Shown: positions 53,932 through 63,492, counted from the first letter of the stretch. The stretch is DNA of 64,000 bases from Psychrobacillus sp. FSL K6-4046 (GCF_038624605.1 NZ_CP152020.1:2039312-2103311), one strand, 5' to 3'. Notes: generated from the letters alone by a model not told the origin. A program made the numbers and translations.

Positions 53932-54396
53932 TTAAACAGTATTTACTTGAGCAATTAAACTGTTAGCAAATTCATTAATTTGTTCCATCCTAACTATTAA
54001 ACATAAGGCGGGTCCACATTCTGTTGCCATTCGATGATTCAGCTCACCTGCATCTAAAACAAAAATTAATCTATAGCGTAAATCCCTTTCCTTCTCAGGC
54101 ACCAATAATCCATAGTTAGGATAGTAATAAGTACCAAACTGAGGAATATGATAAATACACAACCCTGGATCTTTATGTTCTAGCATACTTAAATATGTGT
54201 TATTTAGTCGTTTTAAATCACTTAACATTTCCAGGAAATCTTCTTTTAAACAGCGTATTGATTTTGAATGTACGGCAGGGAAACTGTGACCAGAACGGAA
54301 ACAAATGTTGAATTTTACGCTCATATCATTTACTGATTCTATATTTAGTTCAACTTCACAAGTTGGTTGTTCTGTATAGTCTTTTAATATTGCCAT
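53932..54396 (-). CDS. Hypothetical protein, 154 residues
   Basis: The soluble protein has three or four cysteines and no recognised motif. Alternating hydrophobic residues (CEVELNIESVNDMSVKFNICF) suggest beta structure at the start; the second half contains IYHIPQFGTYYYPNYGLLVPEKERDLRYRLIFVLDAGEL. No signal peptide. ATG has a GGGGGAT ribosome binding site. Monocistronic by its neighbours' orientation. The function is unknown. Confidence 0.65.
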   Translation of the reverse strand: MAILKDYTEQPTCEVELNIESVNDMSVKFNICFRSGHSFPAVHSKSIRCLKEDFLEMLSDLKRLNNTYLSMLEHKDPGLCIYHIPQFGTYYYPNYGLLVPEKERDLRYRLIFVLDAGELNHRMATECGPALCLIVRMEQINEFANSLIAQVNTV

Positions 54397-54641
54397 TAAT
54401 AAATCCCCCTTAATCTATTATTTTTATATCAAGATATATAAATTTATAGTCAACTATTAGCAACTTGTTTTATAGTAGTATTCCAACAAACCGTTGATAC
54501 ACCCTCCTTCCGCTTTTAAACTACTTCTATATTTAACGAACTTTGCTATAATTATACTAATTAAATAACCAATCCTGTCTAACCACTTTTTTAAAGATAT
54601 AATCAAATAAGCCATAAAATATGACTTAACAAGGAGTAAAT

Positions 54642-54917
54642 ATGAAAAACAAAGTGATTGAGCAATACGAACAAGATGAGAATATGATGATTCAATTATT
54701 TGCACAATGGTGTATTAACAATGAAGTAGACCCTTTTGCACTTTATCAAACTGCCTATCCGGAACAAGCAACGAATGAAGCTTTAGCAAAAGCAGTAGAA
54801 GAAACAGAAATAAATGCTGTAGATGTAGACACTCAAACCGTAATTCAAGTACTACAGTTGTTTGGCAATGACCATCTAGCCTATGTTGTTTCCGAAATTT
54901 CAATTAAAATGAAATAA
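54642..54917 (+). CDS. Hypothetical acidic protein, 91 residues
   Basis: The helical, acidic protein ([40 protein letters not shown]) is about one quarter acidic residues. The N-terminal half may form a small domain ending in AYPEQ; the C-terminal half ends with [18 protein letters not shown] follows AAGGAGTAA. No domain was recognised. It has no terminator before the UMF1 gene and may share its transcript. Confidence 0.65.
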   Translation: MKNKVIEQYEQDENMMIQLFAQWCINNEVDPFALYQTAYPEQATNEALAKAVEETEINAVDVDTQTVIQVLQLFGNDHLAYVVSEISIKMK

Positions 54918-55048
54918 AGCTATTCCTATTCGCGGGGAATCCTCTCTCTTCCCACCATTATGGAACAAAAAAGAGTTGTAAAATTTCAGAAATTTTTACA
55001 AACTTTGTTACAAATCATGTACAATATTATCAGACGGGAAGGGGGAAA

Positions 55049-56329
55049 ATGATGAAAAAGTTTACAAAGGAAGAAAATAGTTGGGCTCTCTACGACTGGG
55101 GTAGCTCCGCATATTCCATCATAATTACTACTGCAATTTTTCCTATTTTTTATAAAGGGTCAGCTACTGCTGCTGGCATTGATACAGCTGATTCAACGGT
55201 TTACCTTAGTTATACGATTGCGATTTTTACGTTTATATTAGCAATGATCGGACCAATCCTTGGTACCATCGCCGATTACAAAGGCTTTAAAAAGAAATTT
55301 TTCTATTTCTTTTTCTTTTTAGGAGTAACAGCAACTGCATTGCTTGCCTTTATCCCCTATGACAAATGGTATCTATTTTTAATTTGCTATACTTTTGCTG
55401 CTCTTGGTGCAACTGGAGCTAACGTTTTCTATGATGGCTTCATTGTTGACGTCACCACTAACGAGCGAATGTCTCGAGTATCATCTAGAGGTTACGGTCT
55501 TGGATATATAGGTAGTGCTATCCCATTTTTAATCAGTATAGTCATCATTCTTTTGGCCAGCAATAATATCATTCCTATTTCAGATATCACAGCAAGCCGC
55601 ATTGCTTTCCTTATCACCGCAGCTTGGTGGATTATATTCGCTATTCCGATGTTTAAAAATGTAAAACAGATTCATTATATCGAGCGAGAAAAAAATCCAA
55701 TTACACAAAGTTTTAAACGACTTGGAAAAACGGTTAAGGAGATTCGTCAGTACCGGGCATTGTTTCTATTTTTAATAGCATATTTCTTTTACATTGACGG
55801 TGTAGGAACCATTATTTCAATGTCTACTGCCTACGGTACGGACCTAGGCTTAAAATCTACTGATTTAATCATTGTTCTATTTGTTACCCAGGTAGTCGCA
55901 GCTCCATTTGCAATTCTATATGGTAGGCTGGCGGTTAGATTTTCTGAAAAGAAAATGTTATATGTAGGGATTATCGTCTATACAATTGTATGTACGTATG
56001 CATTTTTCTTAGAAACTATCACTGATTTTTGGATTTTAGCTATGCTAGTAGCAACCTCTCAAGGTGGGATCCAAGCATTAAGTAGATCGTATTTCGGCAA
56101 GCTAATACCAAAAGAAAATTCTAACGAGTTTTTTGGGTTCTATAATATTTTCGGTAAATTTGCTTCCATAATGGGACCTTTATTAATTGGATTTACTACA
56201 CAAGTTACAGGGAATTCCTCTTACGGTGTATTTAGCTTAATCATCTTATTTATTATTGGAATAATAGTTTTGACACAAGTACCAGAACCAGAAGAAGCAC
56301 CAAAGCCTGTACCAGTTGATGCTGTCTAA
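55049..56329 (+). CDS. MFS transporter of the UMF1 (Atg22-like) family
   Basis: The 426-residue protein has 12 transmembrane segments and the UMF1 family start [42 protein letters not shown] and [20 protein letters not shown] are other family marks. Atg22 of yeast exports amino acids from the vacuole; bacterial substrates are not known. Its end is soluble and Pro/Glu-rich. ATG follows GGGAAGGGGG. A terminator lies at 56338-56372. Confidence 0.9.
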   Translation: MMKKFTKEENSWALYDWGSSAYSIIITTAIFPIFYKGSATAAGIDTADSTVYLSYTIAIFTFILAMIGPILGTIADYKGFKKKFFYFFFFLGVTATALLAFIPYDKWYLFLICYTFAALGATGANVFYDGFIVDVTTNERMSRVSSRGYGLGYIGSAIPFLISIVIILLASNNIIPISDITASRIAFLITAAWWIIFAIPMFKNVKQIHYIEREKNPITQSFKRLGKTVKEIRQYRALFLFLIAYFFYIDGVGTIISMSTAYGTDLGLKSTDLIIVLFVTQVVAAPFAILYGRLAVRFSEKKMLYVGIIVYTIVCTYAFFLETITDFWILAMLVATSQGGIQALSRSYFGKLIPKENSNEFFGFYNIFGKFASIMGPLLIGFTTQVTGNSSYGVFSLIILFIIGIIVLTQVPEPEEAPKPVPVDAV

Positions 56330-56337
56330 TAGTTTGC

Positions 56338-56374
56338 AAAAAGTGAAATTGCCACGCGCAATTTCACTTTTCAC
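56338..56374. terminator. Terminator after the UMF1 gene
   Basis: AAAAGTGAAATTGC pairs with GCAATTTCACTTTT around a short loop, with a following T-rich tract. Confidence 0.85.
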
Positions 56375-56434
56375 TTTCTGTATGAAATTTAAAATCTCTA
56401 TACTTTGATGCTCCCGTTGCTCCTAATAAGCTCA

Positions 56435-56995
56435 TTATATTTCAATTTCTTTAATTACTTTTGCCGGATTACCGCCTACCACCACATTCGCAGGCACATC
56501 TTTTACAACGACAGCACCAGCTGCAATAATAGCATTATCTCCAATATTGACTCCTGGATTGATAACTGCATGTCCCCCTATCCAAACATTATTTCCAATT
56601 GTGACAGGTTTTCCATACTCTCTGCCGGAATTACGTTCTCCTGGATGCAGAGGATGTGTGGCTGTATAAATTTGCACACTTGGTCCAAGCATGCAATTAT
56701 CCCCAAAGCGAACTTCACAAACATCCAATATGATAAAATCAAAATTCGCAAAAAAGTTGTCACCAACATGCGTATTATAGCCATAATCAAATCTAATCGT
56801 TGGCTCCATATAAACTAATTTCCCTGTAGAACCTAATAAGTCCATTAGTAGTTCACGGCGTTTTTCCCCTTCACTTTCAATAGTCTCATTATAAATTCTT
56901 ACCTTTCTCCTTGCCTCTTCCCTGTCTCTAACTAATTCGGTATCTGCTGGATTATACAATTCACCGGACAGCATTTTTTCTTTTTCAGATTTCAT
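56435..56995 (-). CDS. maa: Maltose/galactoside O-acetyltransferase family
   Basis: The protein of about 186 residues has an N-terminal Mac domain ([27 protein letters not shown]) and a left-handed beta helix of hexapeptide repeats ([52 protein letters not shown]). The catalytic histidine is in [10 protein letters not shown]. It acetylates the 6-OH of maltose, glucose or related sugars. ATG 56995 follows AGGAGG; the first ATG of the frame is inside that site. Single gene. Confidence 0.9.
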   Translation of the reverse strand: MKSEKEKMLSGELYNPADTELVRDREEARRKVRIYNETIESEGEKRRELLMDLLGSTGKLVYMEPTIRFDYGYNTHVGDNFFANFDFIILDVCEVRFGDNCMLGPSVQIYTATHPLHPGERNSGREYGKPVTIGNNVWIGGHAVINPGVNIGDNAIIAAGAVVVKDVPANVVVGGNPAKVIKEIEI

Positions 56996-57131
56996 TTTTA
57001 TCCTCCTCATCTTTATACTTAACTGGCATTATATCTCTTGACCAAAGCCTAACACATTTAAGGTAGTTCCAACTTATTTTTTCTATATTGATCGTTAGAC
57101 TTCTCTTGCCATTAGTTTAGTTAAATTCAAA

Positions 57132-57165
57132 AAGACAACCCAGTAATTTATTGGGTCGTCTTAAT
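57132..57165 (-). terminator. Terminator of the 222-residue membrane-protein gene
   Basis: AAGACAACCCA pairs with TGGGTCGTCTT (one mismatch) and is followed on the minus strand by TTTTTG. It lies just beyond the stop codon at 57181. Confidence 0.75.
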
Positions 57166-57180
57166 TTCTTTAATTTGAAT

Positions 57181-57849
57181 TTATTTATATTGGAGTTTAC
57201 CTTTTATAAGCCTTCTCTTTGTCCAAATAAGCGTAAATAATAAGAACAATTCAAATGCATTCGTGACCGCACCGCTCTCTACATTGATAGGAACCGCACT
57301 ACCTATTGTCATAACGATTGCACCTATAAAAAATACTGCCCATTTTGTTTTCTTCCAAAGAATAGCACTAGTTACGATTAATACAAGTGTTACTAGAAGA
57401 ATCATAATTGGTGGCCCTGAAGCTTCTTCTGTAGAGACATATCTAAGAACCCCATATTCCTCCTCAGCCTTTAATGTAAGCTGAGACGCTTCCAACCATA
57501 TTTCAATACCTATTAAAATCAATGTATAAATAATAGCTGATATCGTAAGCCATTTTTTCTGAGCCCATGCTATTCCACTTTCCTTCAATGTACCAACCGC
57601 AAATAAGACAAGTAATGGAGTTAAAAATGCATGCGTCCAAAATCGTAAGAGATTCAAGGTTTCCAGCAAATCACCTTCACCGATCCATCTCCCAATACCA
57701 ATTATTCCATTATCATAGATGAGTGCCAAAATAATAAGATACACAAAGCTTGTCCACTTGAAAACATCTTTTTTCTTTATTCCTATTAATCCCCAAATAA
57801 ACAGCCCTATATATGCCGCTGTAAAAAATAAGTACAAAATAGTATCCAT
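57181..57849 (-). CDS. Multi-spanning membrane protein, unknown
   Basis: The 222-residue protein has six or seven predicted transmembrane segments. The first (LYLFFTAAYIGLFIWGLIGI) and the last (NAFELFLLFTLIWTKRRLIKG) are clear. A polar extracellular loop near 120-145 contains EEEYGVLRYVSTEEASG. No family was recognised with confidence. ATG follows AAAGGAGGGG. Single gene. Confidence 0.75.
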   Translation of the reverse strand: MDTILYLFFTAAYIGLFIWGLIGIKKKDVFKWTSFVYLIILALIYDNGIIGIGRWIGEGDLLETLNLLRFWTHAFLTPLLVLFAVGTLKESGIAWAQKKWLTISAIIYTLILIGIEIWLEASQLTLKAEEEYGVLRYVSTEEASGPPIMILLVTLVLIVTSAILWKKTKWAVFFIGAIVMTIGSAVPINVESGAVTNAFELFLLFTLIWTKRRLIKGKLQYK

Positions 57850-58096
57850 TGATTTCCCCTCCTTTATTATTTCTTTCCCATAAAAGAGGGGTTATAATCT
57901 TAAATTTAATAGTTGTTTTCCAACGAGCATCCTCTGTTCCATTTCGAAAAGTATATCGTATGTAAAAGCAAGCTAGAAAACAAGATCATAAGGATATTTC
58001 AAGGAACTGAAATGCAATAAAAAGCTGAGAACTCCACCTATAGCTCATCATTGTATTTCTGCCTATTAACGATTATATTTTTAATTTATCTGTAGT

Positions 58097-58306
58097 TTAA
58101 TCAGTGTCGTCATTTTTGAATTGAATATATTTTTGCGTTAATAATCCCGCATGAAATACATTTAATAACATTAAAATGTAGAACACAACCGGTCCAAAGA
58201 AAAAACTATTACCATCATTAAATTGTATAAAAGAAAAGGAAGCAATAATAAAGAGAGTGGCAGTTATTGTGGAAAGTATTAATTGACCCTTTGCAGATTT
58301 TATCAT
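58097..58306 (-). CDS. Small two-helix membrane protein
   Basis: The 69-residue protein has two predicted membrane segments (about 8-27 and 33-58) separated by a short loop (FNDGNSFFFGP), and an acidic C-terminus (FKNDDTD). ATG follows AAGGAGGGA. No family was recognised. It is isolated between two other leftward genes. Confidence 0.7.
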   Translation of the reverse strand: MIKSAKGQLILSTITATLFIIASFSFIQFNDGNSFFFGPVVFYILMLLNVFHAGLLTQKYIQFKNDDTD

Positions 58307-58486
58307 TTTGTCCCTCCTTAAAGATTACAAATCATTCAACTCTACCTCAAAAAAACAATGACCTATATCGTGTCATTTAAAGTCTCTACATTGATAAACT
58401 CTTTAATATTTTAACATAAATATCCAGTTACAACATGGGTAACCGACCTTTGCAGAAAGTCACTATTTTCCTTTAATCAATAATAA

Positions 58487-58516
58487 AAACACAGGAAAAA
58501 TATCCTGTGTTAACTG
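58487..58516 (-). terminator. Terminator of the thioesterase gene
   Basis: AACACAGGATA pairs with a TCCTGTGTT arm (58487-58516) and is followed on the minus strand by TTTATT. Confidence 0.75.
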
Positions 58517-58525
58517 TTATATTTA

Positions 58526-59002
58526 TTATTTCGCAAAAGTAGCAGGCATGACAACAGCGATTACTTCCCCTTTAGCACAAAGGACGTCTCCAGCAAACAC
58601 CTCAGAAGTCACCTTCCACTTTTTCGGATGTATTTCTTCCACCGTACCGATAGCCTTTAGTTCAACTTTTTGTGGTGTTGGTTTCAGAAAATCCACATGC
58701 AGTGAACCCGTCACAAATCGTGGAGGTGCCTCACCACTGCCAGGCTCAAATCCATTTTTTCGGTGAAGAGCAAGTGATGCTGAGCCGGTCCCGTGACAAT
58801 CTACCAAAGCCCCTATTAATCCACCATACACAAAGCCAGGAATTGCAGTATGCTCTTCTCTAGGTTGATAAATTGTTTCTGTTTGATCTCCATTCCAATA
58901 TGTCTTTAAATGATACCCCTCTTCATTTAAACGACCACATCCATAACACCAAGCAAAATCATCCGGATATTCATCCTGTATAGCAATTTTGTGTTCTGTC
59001 AT
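58526..59002 (-). CDS. PaaI-family hotdog thioesterase
   Basis: The 158-residue hotdog-fold protein has the PaaI-type segment GFVYGGLIGALVDCHGTGSASLAL, with the catalytic acid in the D of ALVDCHG. TGSLHVDFLKPTP is the next family block. An N-terminal CYGCG may bind a metal ion, as in some relatives. It probably hydrolyses an acyl-CoA, but the acyl group is unknown. ATG follows GGGGGAG. Single gene. Confidence 0.88.
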   Translation of the reverse strand: MTEHKIAIQDEYPDDFAWCYGCGRLNEEGYHLKTYWNGDQTETIYQPREEHTAIPGFVYGGLIGALVDCHGTGSASLALHRKNGFEPGSGEAPPRFVTGSLHVDFLKPTPQKVELKAIGTVEEIHPKKWKVTSEVFAGDVLCAKGEVIAVVMPATFAK

Positions 59003-59081
59003 TATTTCTCCCCCTTTAACAAACCATACAAAAAAGCAAACTATCAGTCAACTTAAATTAAGAGTTTTCAAATAAATATTA

Positions 59082-59861
59082 TTATTTATATAATGATTCT
59101 CTCCTATCTTGAAAAACCGGAATTCTACCTCTTACTTCTTCTACAAGATTTAAATCAATATCTACTAGACCGGTAGTTTCCTCCTCATTACCTAACCATA
59201 CTATTTCTCCCCAAGGGGCAATCACCATCGAGTTACCATTAAATTCATTGTTCGGGTCTTTTCCTACTCGATTTACTGCCACTATATAGCATTGATTTTC
59301 GATTGCTCTTGCCTGCAGAAGAATTTTCCAATGATCAATCCGGGCTGCTGGCCACTGTGCAGGAACAAATATTACCTTGGCTCCTAGTAAAGAGTGAGCC
59401 CGAAACCATTCAGGAAAGCGAAGATCATAGCATATAACACCTGCCATCTTTATATTCTCGATTTCGAATAAGTTTTTCTTGTTTCCTGCTTTTAAATACA
59501 AATGTTCATCCATTAGCTTAAATAAGTGGGCCTTATCATACTCTGTTATGATATCTCCAGAATCATTTACAATATACATCGTATTATAAAAATGAGAATC
59601 CTTTTTTGTAGAGACAGAGCCACCGATAATGTGAATATGTAATTCCTTCGCTAGCTTGGCTAATAATTTCTTTGTGTCATTCCCCTCTTTATCAGCTATT
59701 TCTTCTAATCTAGTCAAATCATATCCCGTGTTCCACATTTCCGGTAAAATGATTAGTTTAGCTTCTTGCTTTGCAGCCTCTCTAATCTTCTTTTCAACGT
59801 TTTCAAAATTTTCTTTAGGATTACCAAATGCTATATCTAACTGAACACAAGCAATTTTCAT
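59082..59861 (-). CDS. mtnU: Carbon-nitrogen hydrolase of methionine salvage, MtnU
   Basis: The protein of about 259 residues is a nitrilase-superfamily amidase. The catalytic Glu-Lys-Cys triad is in LPEMWNTGY, EYDKAHLFKLMDEHLY and GVICYDLRFPEWFR. The product resembles omega-amidase (MtnU/YkrU), which hydrolyses the 2-oxo amide formed when MtnE uses glutamine as amino donor. It is divergent from mtnE across 85 bp, consistent with joint function. ATG 59861 follows AGAGGTGGTG and gives the family start MKIACVQLD; an upstream ATG adds 20 poor residues. Confidence 0.9.
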   Translation of the reverse strand: MKIACVQLDIAFGNPKENFENVEKKIREAAKQEAKLIILPEMWNTGYDLTRLEEIADKEGNDTKKLLAKLAKELHIHIIGGSVSTKKDSHFYNTMYIVNDSGDIITEYDKAHLFKLMDEHLYLKAGNKKNLFEIENIKMAGVICYDLRFPEWFRAHSLLGAKVIFVPAQWPAARIDHWKILLQARAIENQCYIVAVNRVGKDPNNEFNGNSMVIAPWGEIVWLGNEEETTGLVDIDLNLVEEVRGRIPVFQDRRESLYK

Positions 59862-59946
59862 ACCGACACCACCTCTAGACATAATACTAAAAAGGTTATA
59901 AGATTTGACTAATATATGCAACTATTTAGAAAAAGAGGTATTGCCC

Positions 59947-61110
59947 ATGGAATTTTCTGATCGTATAAAAAATCTCCCTCCCCAGTTTTTTGCAACACTA
60001 GTACAAAAAGTCTCGAAAGCTGTGGCAGAAGGAAGAGATGTGATAAATCTTGGACAAGGTAATCCCGACCAGCCCACACCGGATCATATTGTAAAAGCAT
60101 TATCAAGTGCTGCTAAAAACCCTCAATCTCATAAATATTCTCCATTCAGAGGAATAAATGAGTTGAAGCAAGCAGCAGTAGATTTTTATTCGCGCGAATA
60201 CAACGTAAATTTGGATCCTGATACAGAAGTCGCTATTTTATTTGGAACTAAAATTGGTTTGGTTGAACTACCTTTAGCTTTGATGAATGATAACGAGTTA
60301 ATGCTTCTTCCAGACCCTGGTTATCCAGATTACTTATCAGGTATTGGGCTAGCCAATGTACAATTTGAAACAATGCCCCTGTTAGAGGAAAATTGTTTTC
60401 TTCCAGATTACGAGCAGCTTTCTACAGAACAAAAAGAAGCTGCAAAACTGATGTATTTGAATTATCCAAATAACCCAACTGGAGCTTCTGCCACTTCAGA
60501 ATTTTTTCAAGAAACGGTAGATTTAGCGAAGGAAAATGGTATAGCCGTTGTACATGACTTTGCGTATGGAGGTATTGGGTTTGATGGAAAGAAACCAGTT
60601 AGCTTTTTAGAAGCAAAAGGCGCAAAGGAAATCGGCATTGAAATGTATACACTCTCTAAAACCTATAATATGGCTGGATGGCGTGTGGGTTTTGCAGTCG
60701 GTAATTCTAAAATCATTGAATCTATTAATATTATACAAGATCATCTTTTTGTCAGTCTCTTTCCTGCGGTTCAGACTGCAGCAGCCGAAGCATTAAATGG
60801 CTCTCAAGAATGTGTGGATGAATTAGTAGCACTTTATGAAAAAAGAAGAAACATTTTCATAGAGGCATGTAGAAAAATTGGTTGGAACGTAAAAGCTCCA
60901 GAAGGCTCTTTCTTCGCTTGGCTTCCAGTTCCAAATGGCTATACTAGCGAGGAATTTGCAGACCTTCTTTTAGAAAAAGCTGATGTTGCAGTCGCTGCTG
61001 GAAACGGCTTCGGTAAGCATGGAGAAGGTTATGTACGGGTGGGGCTATTAGTTGATGAGGATCGACTCGTCGAAGCCGTAGAAAGAATAGAAAAGCTACA
61101 GCTTTTTTAA
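59947..61110 (+). CDS. mtnE: Aminotransferase of methionine salvage, MtnE
   Basis: The protein of about 387 residues is a class I PLP aminotransferase. The lysine is in TLSKTYNMAGWRVGF, and the cofactor-binding YLNYPNNPTGA is present. The N-terminus MEFSDRIKNLPPQFFATL resembles B. subtilis MtnE (YkrV), which converts 2-keto-4-methylthiobutyrate to methionine using glutamine. ATG 59947 follows AAGAGG. The adjacent divergent mtnU supports this role. The short 85-bp divergent gap has no S-box. An alternative is a more general LL-diaminopimelate-type aminotransferase. Confidence 0.9.
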   Translation: MEFSDRIKNLPPQFFATLVQKVSKAVAEGRDVINLGQGNPDQPTPDHIVKALSSAAKNPQSHKYSPFRGINELKQAAVDFYSREYNVNLDPDTEVAILFGTKIGLVELPLALMNDNELMLLPDPGYPDYLSGIGLANVQFETMPLLEENCFLPDYEQLSTEQKEAAKLMYLNYPNNPTGASATSEFFQETVDLAKENGIAVVHDFAYGGIGFDGKKPVSFLEAKGAKEIGIEMYTLSKTYNMAGWRVGFAVGNSKIIESINIIQDHLFVSLFPAVQTAAAEALNGSQECVDELVALYEKRRNIFIEACRKIGWNVKAPEGSFFAWLPVPNGYTSEEFADLLLEKADVAVAAGNGFGKHGEGYVRVGLLVDEDRLVEAVERIEKLQLF

Positions 61111-61368
61111 CAAGTAAATCAGTTTCTGTTTTTAAAATAACCAGTATTTTATTTTGAAAGTTTACTTAAAACTTCTTGCAAAAGTTATTTAAAATGAAAA
61201 TGGCTATGTTAAAGGCAAAGGTAGACTTATGTAAAATGGTATTAAAAAGTTTGTGAAAGAATGTATTTAAACTAACGCTCGAGGCTAGTTTAATGAATGG
61301 ATCTACGTCAATATCCTGGACATAAAAAAGTTAAGTCTCTGTCAGAACGGCATCCAATCATGGAGCGT

Positions 61369-61430
61369 CCTGTACCCAGCGAAACCAGTCAAGTGAAAGA
61401 CCGTACTTGACAGCTTTCGCTGGGTACAGG
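61369..61430. repeat. Long perfect hairpin inside the IS3 element
   Basis: CCTGTACCCAGCGAAA (61369-61384) pairs perfectly with TTTCGCTGGGTACAGG (61415-61430). An inner stem TCAAGT/ACTTGA (61389-61394 with 61405-61410) lies within the loop, and weaker pairing of CATCCA...CCATGGATG extends outside it. It is located between the left terminal repeat and the end of orfB. It may stop transcription into the neighbour or be a separate small insertion. Confidence 0.8.
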
Positions 61431-61505
61431 AAATACAAGCCATGGATGTCGTCCTGAAAAAATGTGTAGGTAGGGGTAAATCTGGAAAACTAGATGCCTT
61501 TGCTC

Positions 61506-62327
61506 TCAAACCGCTTCTTTTCGGCATAAGTCCTCTAATTGTTGAGGTGTTAGATAGTTAATAGCTCCATGAATTCGTTTTCGGTTGTACCACGACTCGA
61601 TATAATGGAATAGGGTCAATCGGGCTGTTTCAAAATTGATATAACTAGATTGATATACCTCTTCTTTTTTCAAAATCGCATGAAAAGACTCGATACATGC
61701 ATTGTCATATGGGCATCCTTTACGACTGAAAGATTGTTTGAATTTTGCTTCTTTCACTGCTTTTTCAAAGTCTTCACTAGTATACTGGCTGCCTAAATCG
61801 GTATGTAAGATTAGTCCTTCTTCTGGTTGTTGAACATCGATTGCGTTCGCTAAAGCTTGTAAAACAAGTTCTGTTGTCATCGATTTGGAAAAGGAATAGC
61901 CAACAATTTTTTTCGTGTGTAAATCTAGGACGGAAGCTAAATAACACCAGCCGTCTCTTAATGTATGAATATACGTAATATCTGCAACCCATTTTTCATT
62001 AATGGTCGTCGTTTCAAAATTTTGTTCTAACAGGTTTTCACGTTCCACCACTTGTCCAGTGGAGGAAGTTGGTCGGTACTTCTTCACGATCGTTGATCGA
62101 ATTCCAGCCTTTTTCATGATTCGCTGCACTCGATTTAAGCTGAAATCGACCTTTTCTTGGGTTAACAGATAATGAATTTTTGGTGCACCATAGCGACCTT
62201 TACTCTCCGCATGTATAGTTTGTATGCGTGCTAAAACCGCTTCGTTTTCCATGGCATACGAAGATTTTACTTTATGGAACGACTGGTAATACGTACTTCT
62301 TGGCACTTTTAGCACATCACACATCAA
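61506..62327 (-). CDS. IS3-family transposase OrfB (integrase domain)
   Basis: The 273-residue reading frame contains the HTH_21-like region ESKGRYGAPKIHYLL and the rve integrase core. The DDE triad is visible in WVADITYI, HTDLGSQYTS and NACIESFHAILKKE. The frame is open further upstream to the slippery site at 62411, so the functional product is probably the OrfAB fusion made by -1 frameshifting (61506-62644). The internal start at 62327 is not well supported. No in-frame stop interrupts it. Confidence 0.93.
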   Translation of the reverse strand: MMCDVLKVPRSTYYQSFHKVKSSYAMENEAVLARIQTIHAESKGRYGAPKIHYLLTQEKVDFSLNRVQRIMKKAGIRSTIVKKYRPTSSTGQVVERENLLEQNFETTTINEKWVADITYIHTLRDGWCYLASVLDLHTKKIVGYSFSKSMTTELVLQALANAIDVQQPEEGLILHTDLGSQYTSEDFEKAVKEAKFKQSFSRKGCPYDNACIESFHAILKKEEVYQSSYINFETARLTLFHYIESWYNRKRIHGAINYLTPQQLEDLCRKEAV

Positions 62328-62383
62328 TTGGATAGGAAAGTGTTCTTTCTCCTTTTCGATATGGTCAATAATCTCTTGGTCTG

Positions 62384-62644
62384 TTACTTTCTTGCGAATA
62401 TGGTCATAGCCTTTTTTAGGATGTCTACCTCCTGTTGAAGCCGAAGGTTTTCCTTTTGGATTTCTGCGATTTGTGACGGTGTTAAACCCCCACTGTTTTC
62501 GATTGGGGAATGTGTTTTAATCCATTTATAAATAGTTACTTCAGAAATACCATATTCGCTACTGAGATTACTCACAGGTGTACCAGATCTGTGGAGTTCG
62601 ACAATTGTTTGTTTAAATTCTTGGTTATACCGTTTTTGTTTCAT
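62384..62644 (-). CDS. IS3-family OrfA (helix-turn-helix)
   Basis: The protein of about 86 residues starts MKQKRYNQEFKQTIVELHRSGTPVSNLSSEYGISEVTIYKWIK, an HTH_Tnp_1-type DNA-binding domain. A C-terminal leucine-rich helix (IQKENLRLQQEVDILKKAM) serves dimerisation. ATG 62644 lies about 10 bases after GAGAGGAC. Binds the IS ends and regulates transposition. Its last codons contain the frameshift signal. Confidence 0.92.
   Translation of the reverse strand: MKQKRYNQEFKQTIVELHRSGTPVSNLSSEYGISEVTIYKWIKTHSPIENSGGLTPSQIAEIQKENLRLQQEVDILKKAMTIFARK
62411..62417 (-). promoter_or_regulatory. Programmed -1 frameshift site A AAA AAG
   Basis: On the minus strand the heptamer AAAAAAG is phased in the orfA frame as CTA AAA AAG. 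Slipping back one base continues into the orfB frame without a stop, giving the OrfAB transposase. Confidence 0.85.
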
Positions 62645-62800
62645 TCCGGACACGTCCTCTCTATTTATAGGATAGAGACTTAACTAACTTGTGTCCATAC
62701 ATCCATACTAGCATCAGAACTCAAAGCCTATATATTAATTTATTTCAAAATATGAATGTAATTTATGTTACAATTGGTTAATTATTGTAGGAGGTAAAAA

Positions 62801-63454
62801 ATGAAAAAAAATATTTTTATAGCGATTGTATTTACTTTAGTAGCGATATTTTCCTTCACTATCACATCAGAAGCTTCATCAACACAAGTTATGTGGGGGA
62901 AAACGGAATTAAAAAAAGGTCAGATTGGTAAAGTAACACTTTACGCAGATGTGGCAACATATAAGGCGGATGGCTCTAGAGGAAAAGTGTTACCAGCAGG
63001 TGGAGAGTATCGTGTCTATACATTCCGTACAGATATATACGGAGGAGAATACGGTCTAGGGGACGGATTGTTTGTCAATATGTACAGTGCTTTAAAGTAT
63101 GAAACGCCTTCTAAAGCAAAACTTGCATTATTAGTAGATTCTTCTACAAAAGTTATGTGGGGAAAAACGGAACTTAAAGCAGGTCAAATCGGAAAGGTTA
63201 CAATCCTTAAGGAAACTACTTTATTTAAAGTAATTAATAGTGTTGATGGTGGCGAACCTGGTCTTGAACCTATCCGACAATTAATGCCTAACGAAGAATT
63301 CCGAGTGTATTCAGCTAAACAACCACTTGATGGATATGTTCCCATGTATGGTCTAGGTGGTGGGTATTATATTGTACAAAACAATACCATGTTAAATGGA
63401 GTTACTGTAAAGTATGAAACTCCATCTAGAGCAAAACTTGCATTACTGAATTAA
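62801..63454 (+). CDS. Secreted protein with two tandem homologous domains
   Basis: The 217-residue protein has a signal peptide (about residues 1-26, KKNIFIAIVFTLVAIFSFTITSEAS). Two repeats follow, each starting VMWGKTELK.GQIGKVT and ending VKYETPS.AKLAL (about 30-112 and 117-217). Inside each is a FRVY or YRVY strand and a GLGGG/GLGDG turn. Small beta-rich units of this type occur in surface proteins of Bacillus and Paenibacillus; no activity is known. It has AGGAGG, lies between an IS3 element and a terminator, and is inside the bracketed segment, so it may be cargo. Confidence 0.8.
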   Translation: MKKNIFIAIVFTLVAIFSFTITSEASSTQVMWGKTELKKGQIGKVTLYADVATYKADGSRGKVLPAGGEYRVYTFRTDIYGGEYGLGDGLFVNMYSALKYETPSKAKLALLVDSSTKVMWGKTELKAGQIGKVTILKETTLFKVINSVDGGEPGLEPIRQLMPNEEFRVYSAKQPLDGYVPMYGLGGGYYIVQNNTMLNGVTVKYETPSRAKLALLN

Positions 63455-63492
63455 AATAGTCACCGAAGGGGCTTTAGTAAAAAAATGCACAT

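Larger units (their letters stand above)
61317..62697 (-). mobile_element. IS3-family insertion sequence (IS150-like), apparently complete
   Basis: The 1381-bp element is bounded by imperfect inverted repeats of about 27 bp: TGGACATAAAAAAGTTAAG at the left and the complement of GATAGAGACTTAACTAAC...TGTCCA at the right. It encodes OrfA and OrfB linked by an A6G slippery site, the full catalytic triad and a strong hairpin at the left end. No clear target-site duplication was found. The repeats and both frames are intact, so it may be able to move. Confidence 0.85.

Noticed and set aside
59862-59946. Riboswitch between mtnU and mtnE
   Set aside because: The 85-bp gap is too short for an S-box and contains none of its conserved elements.
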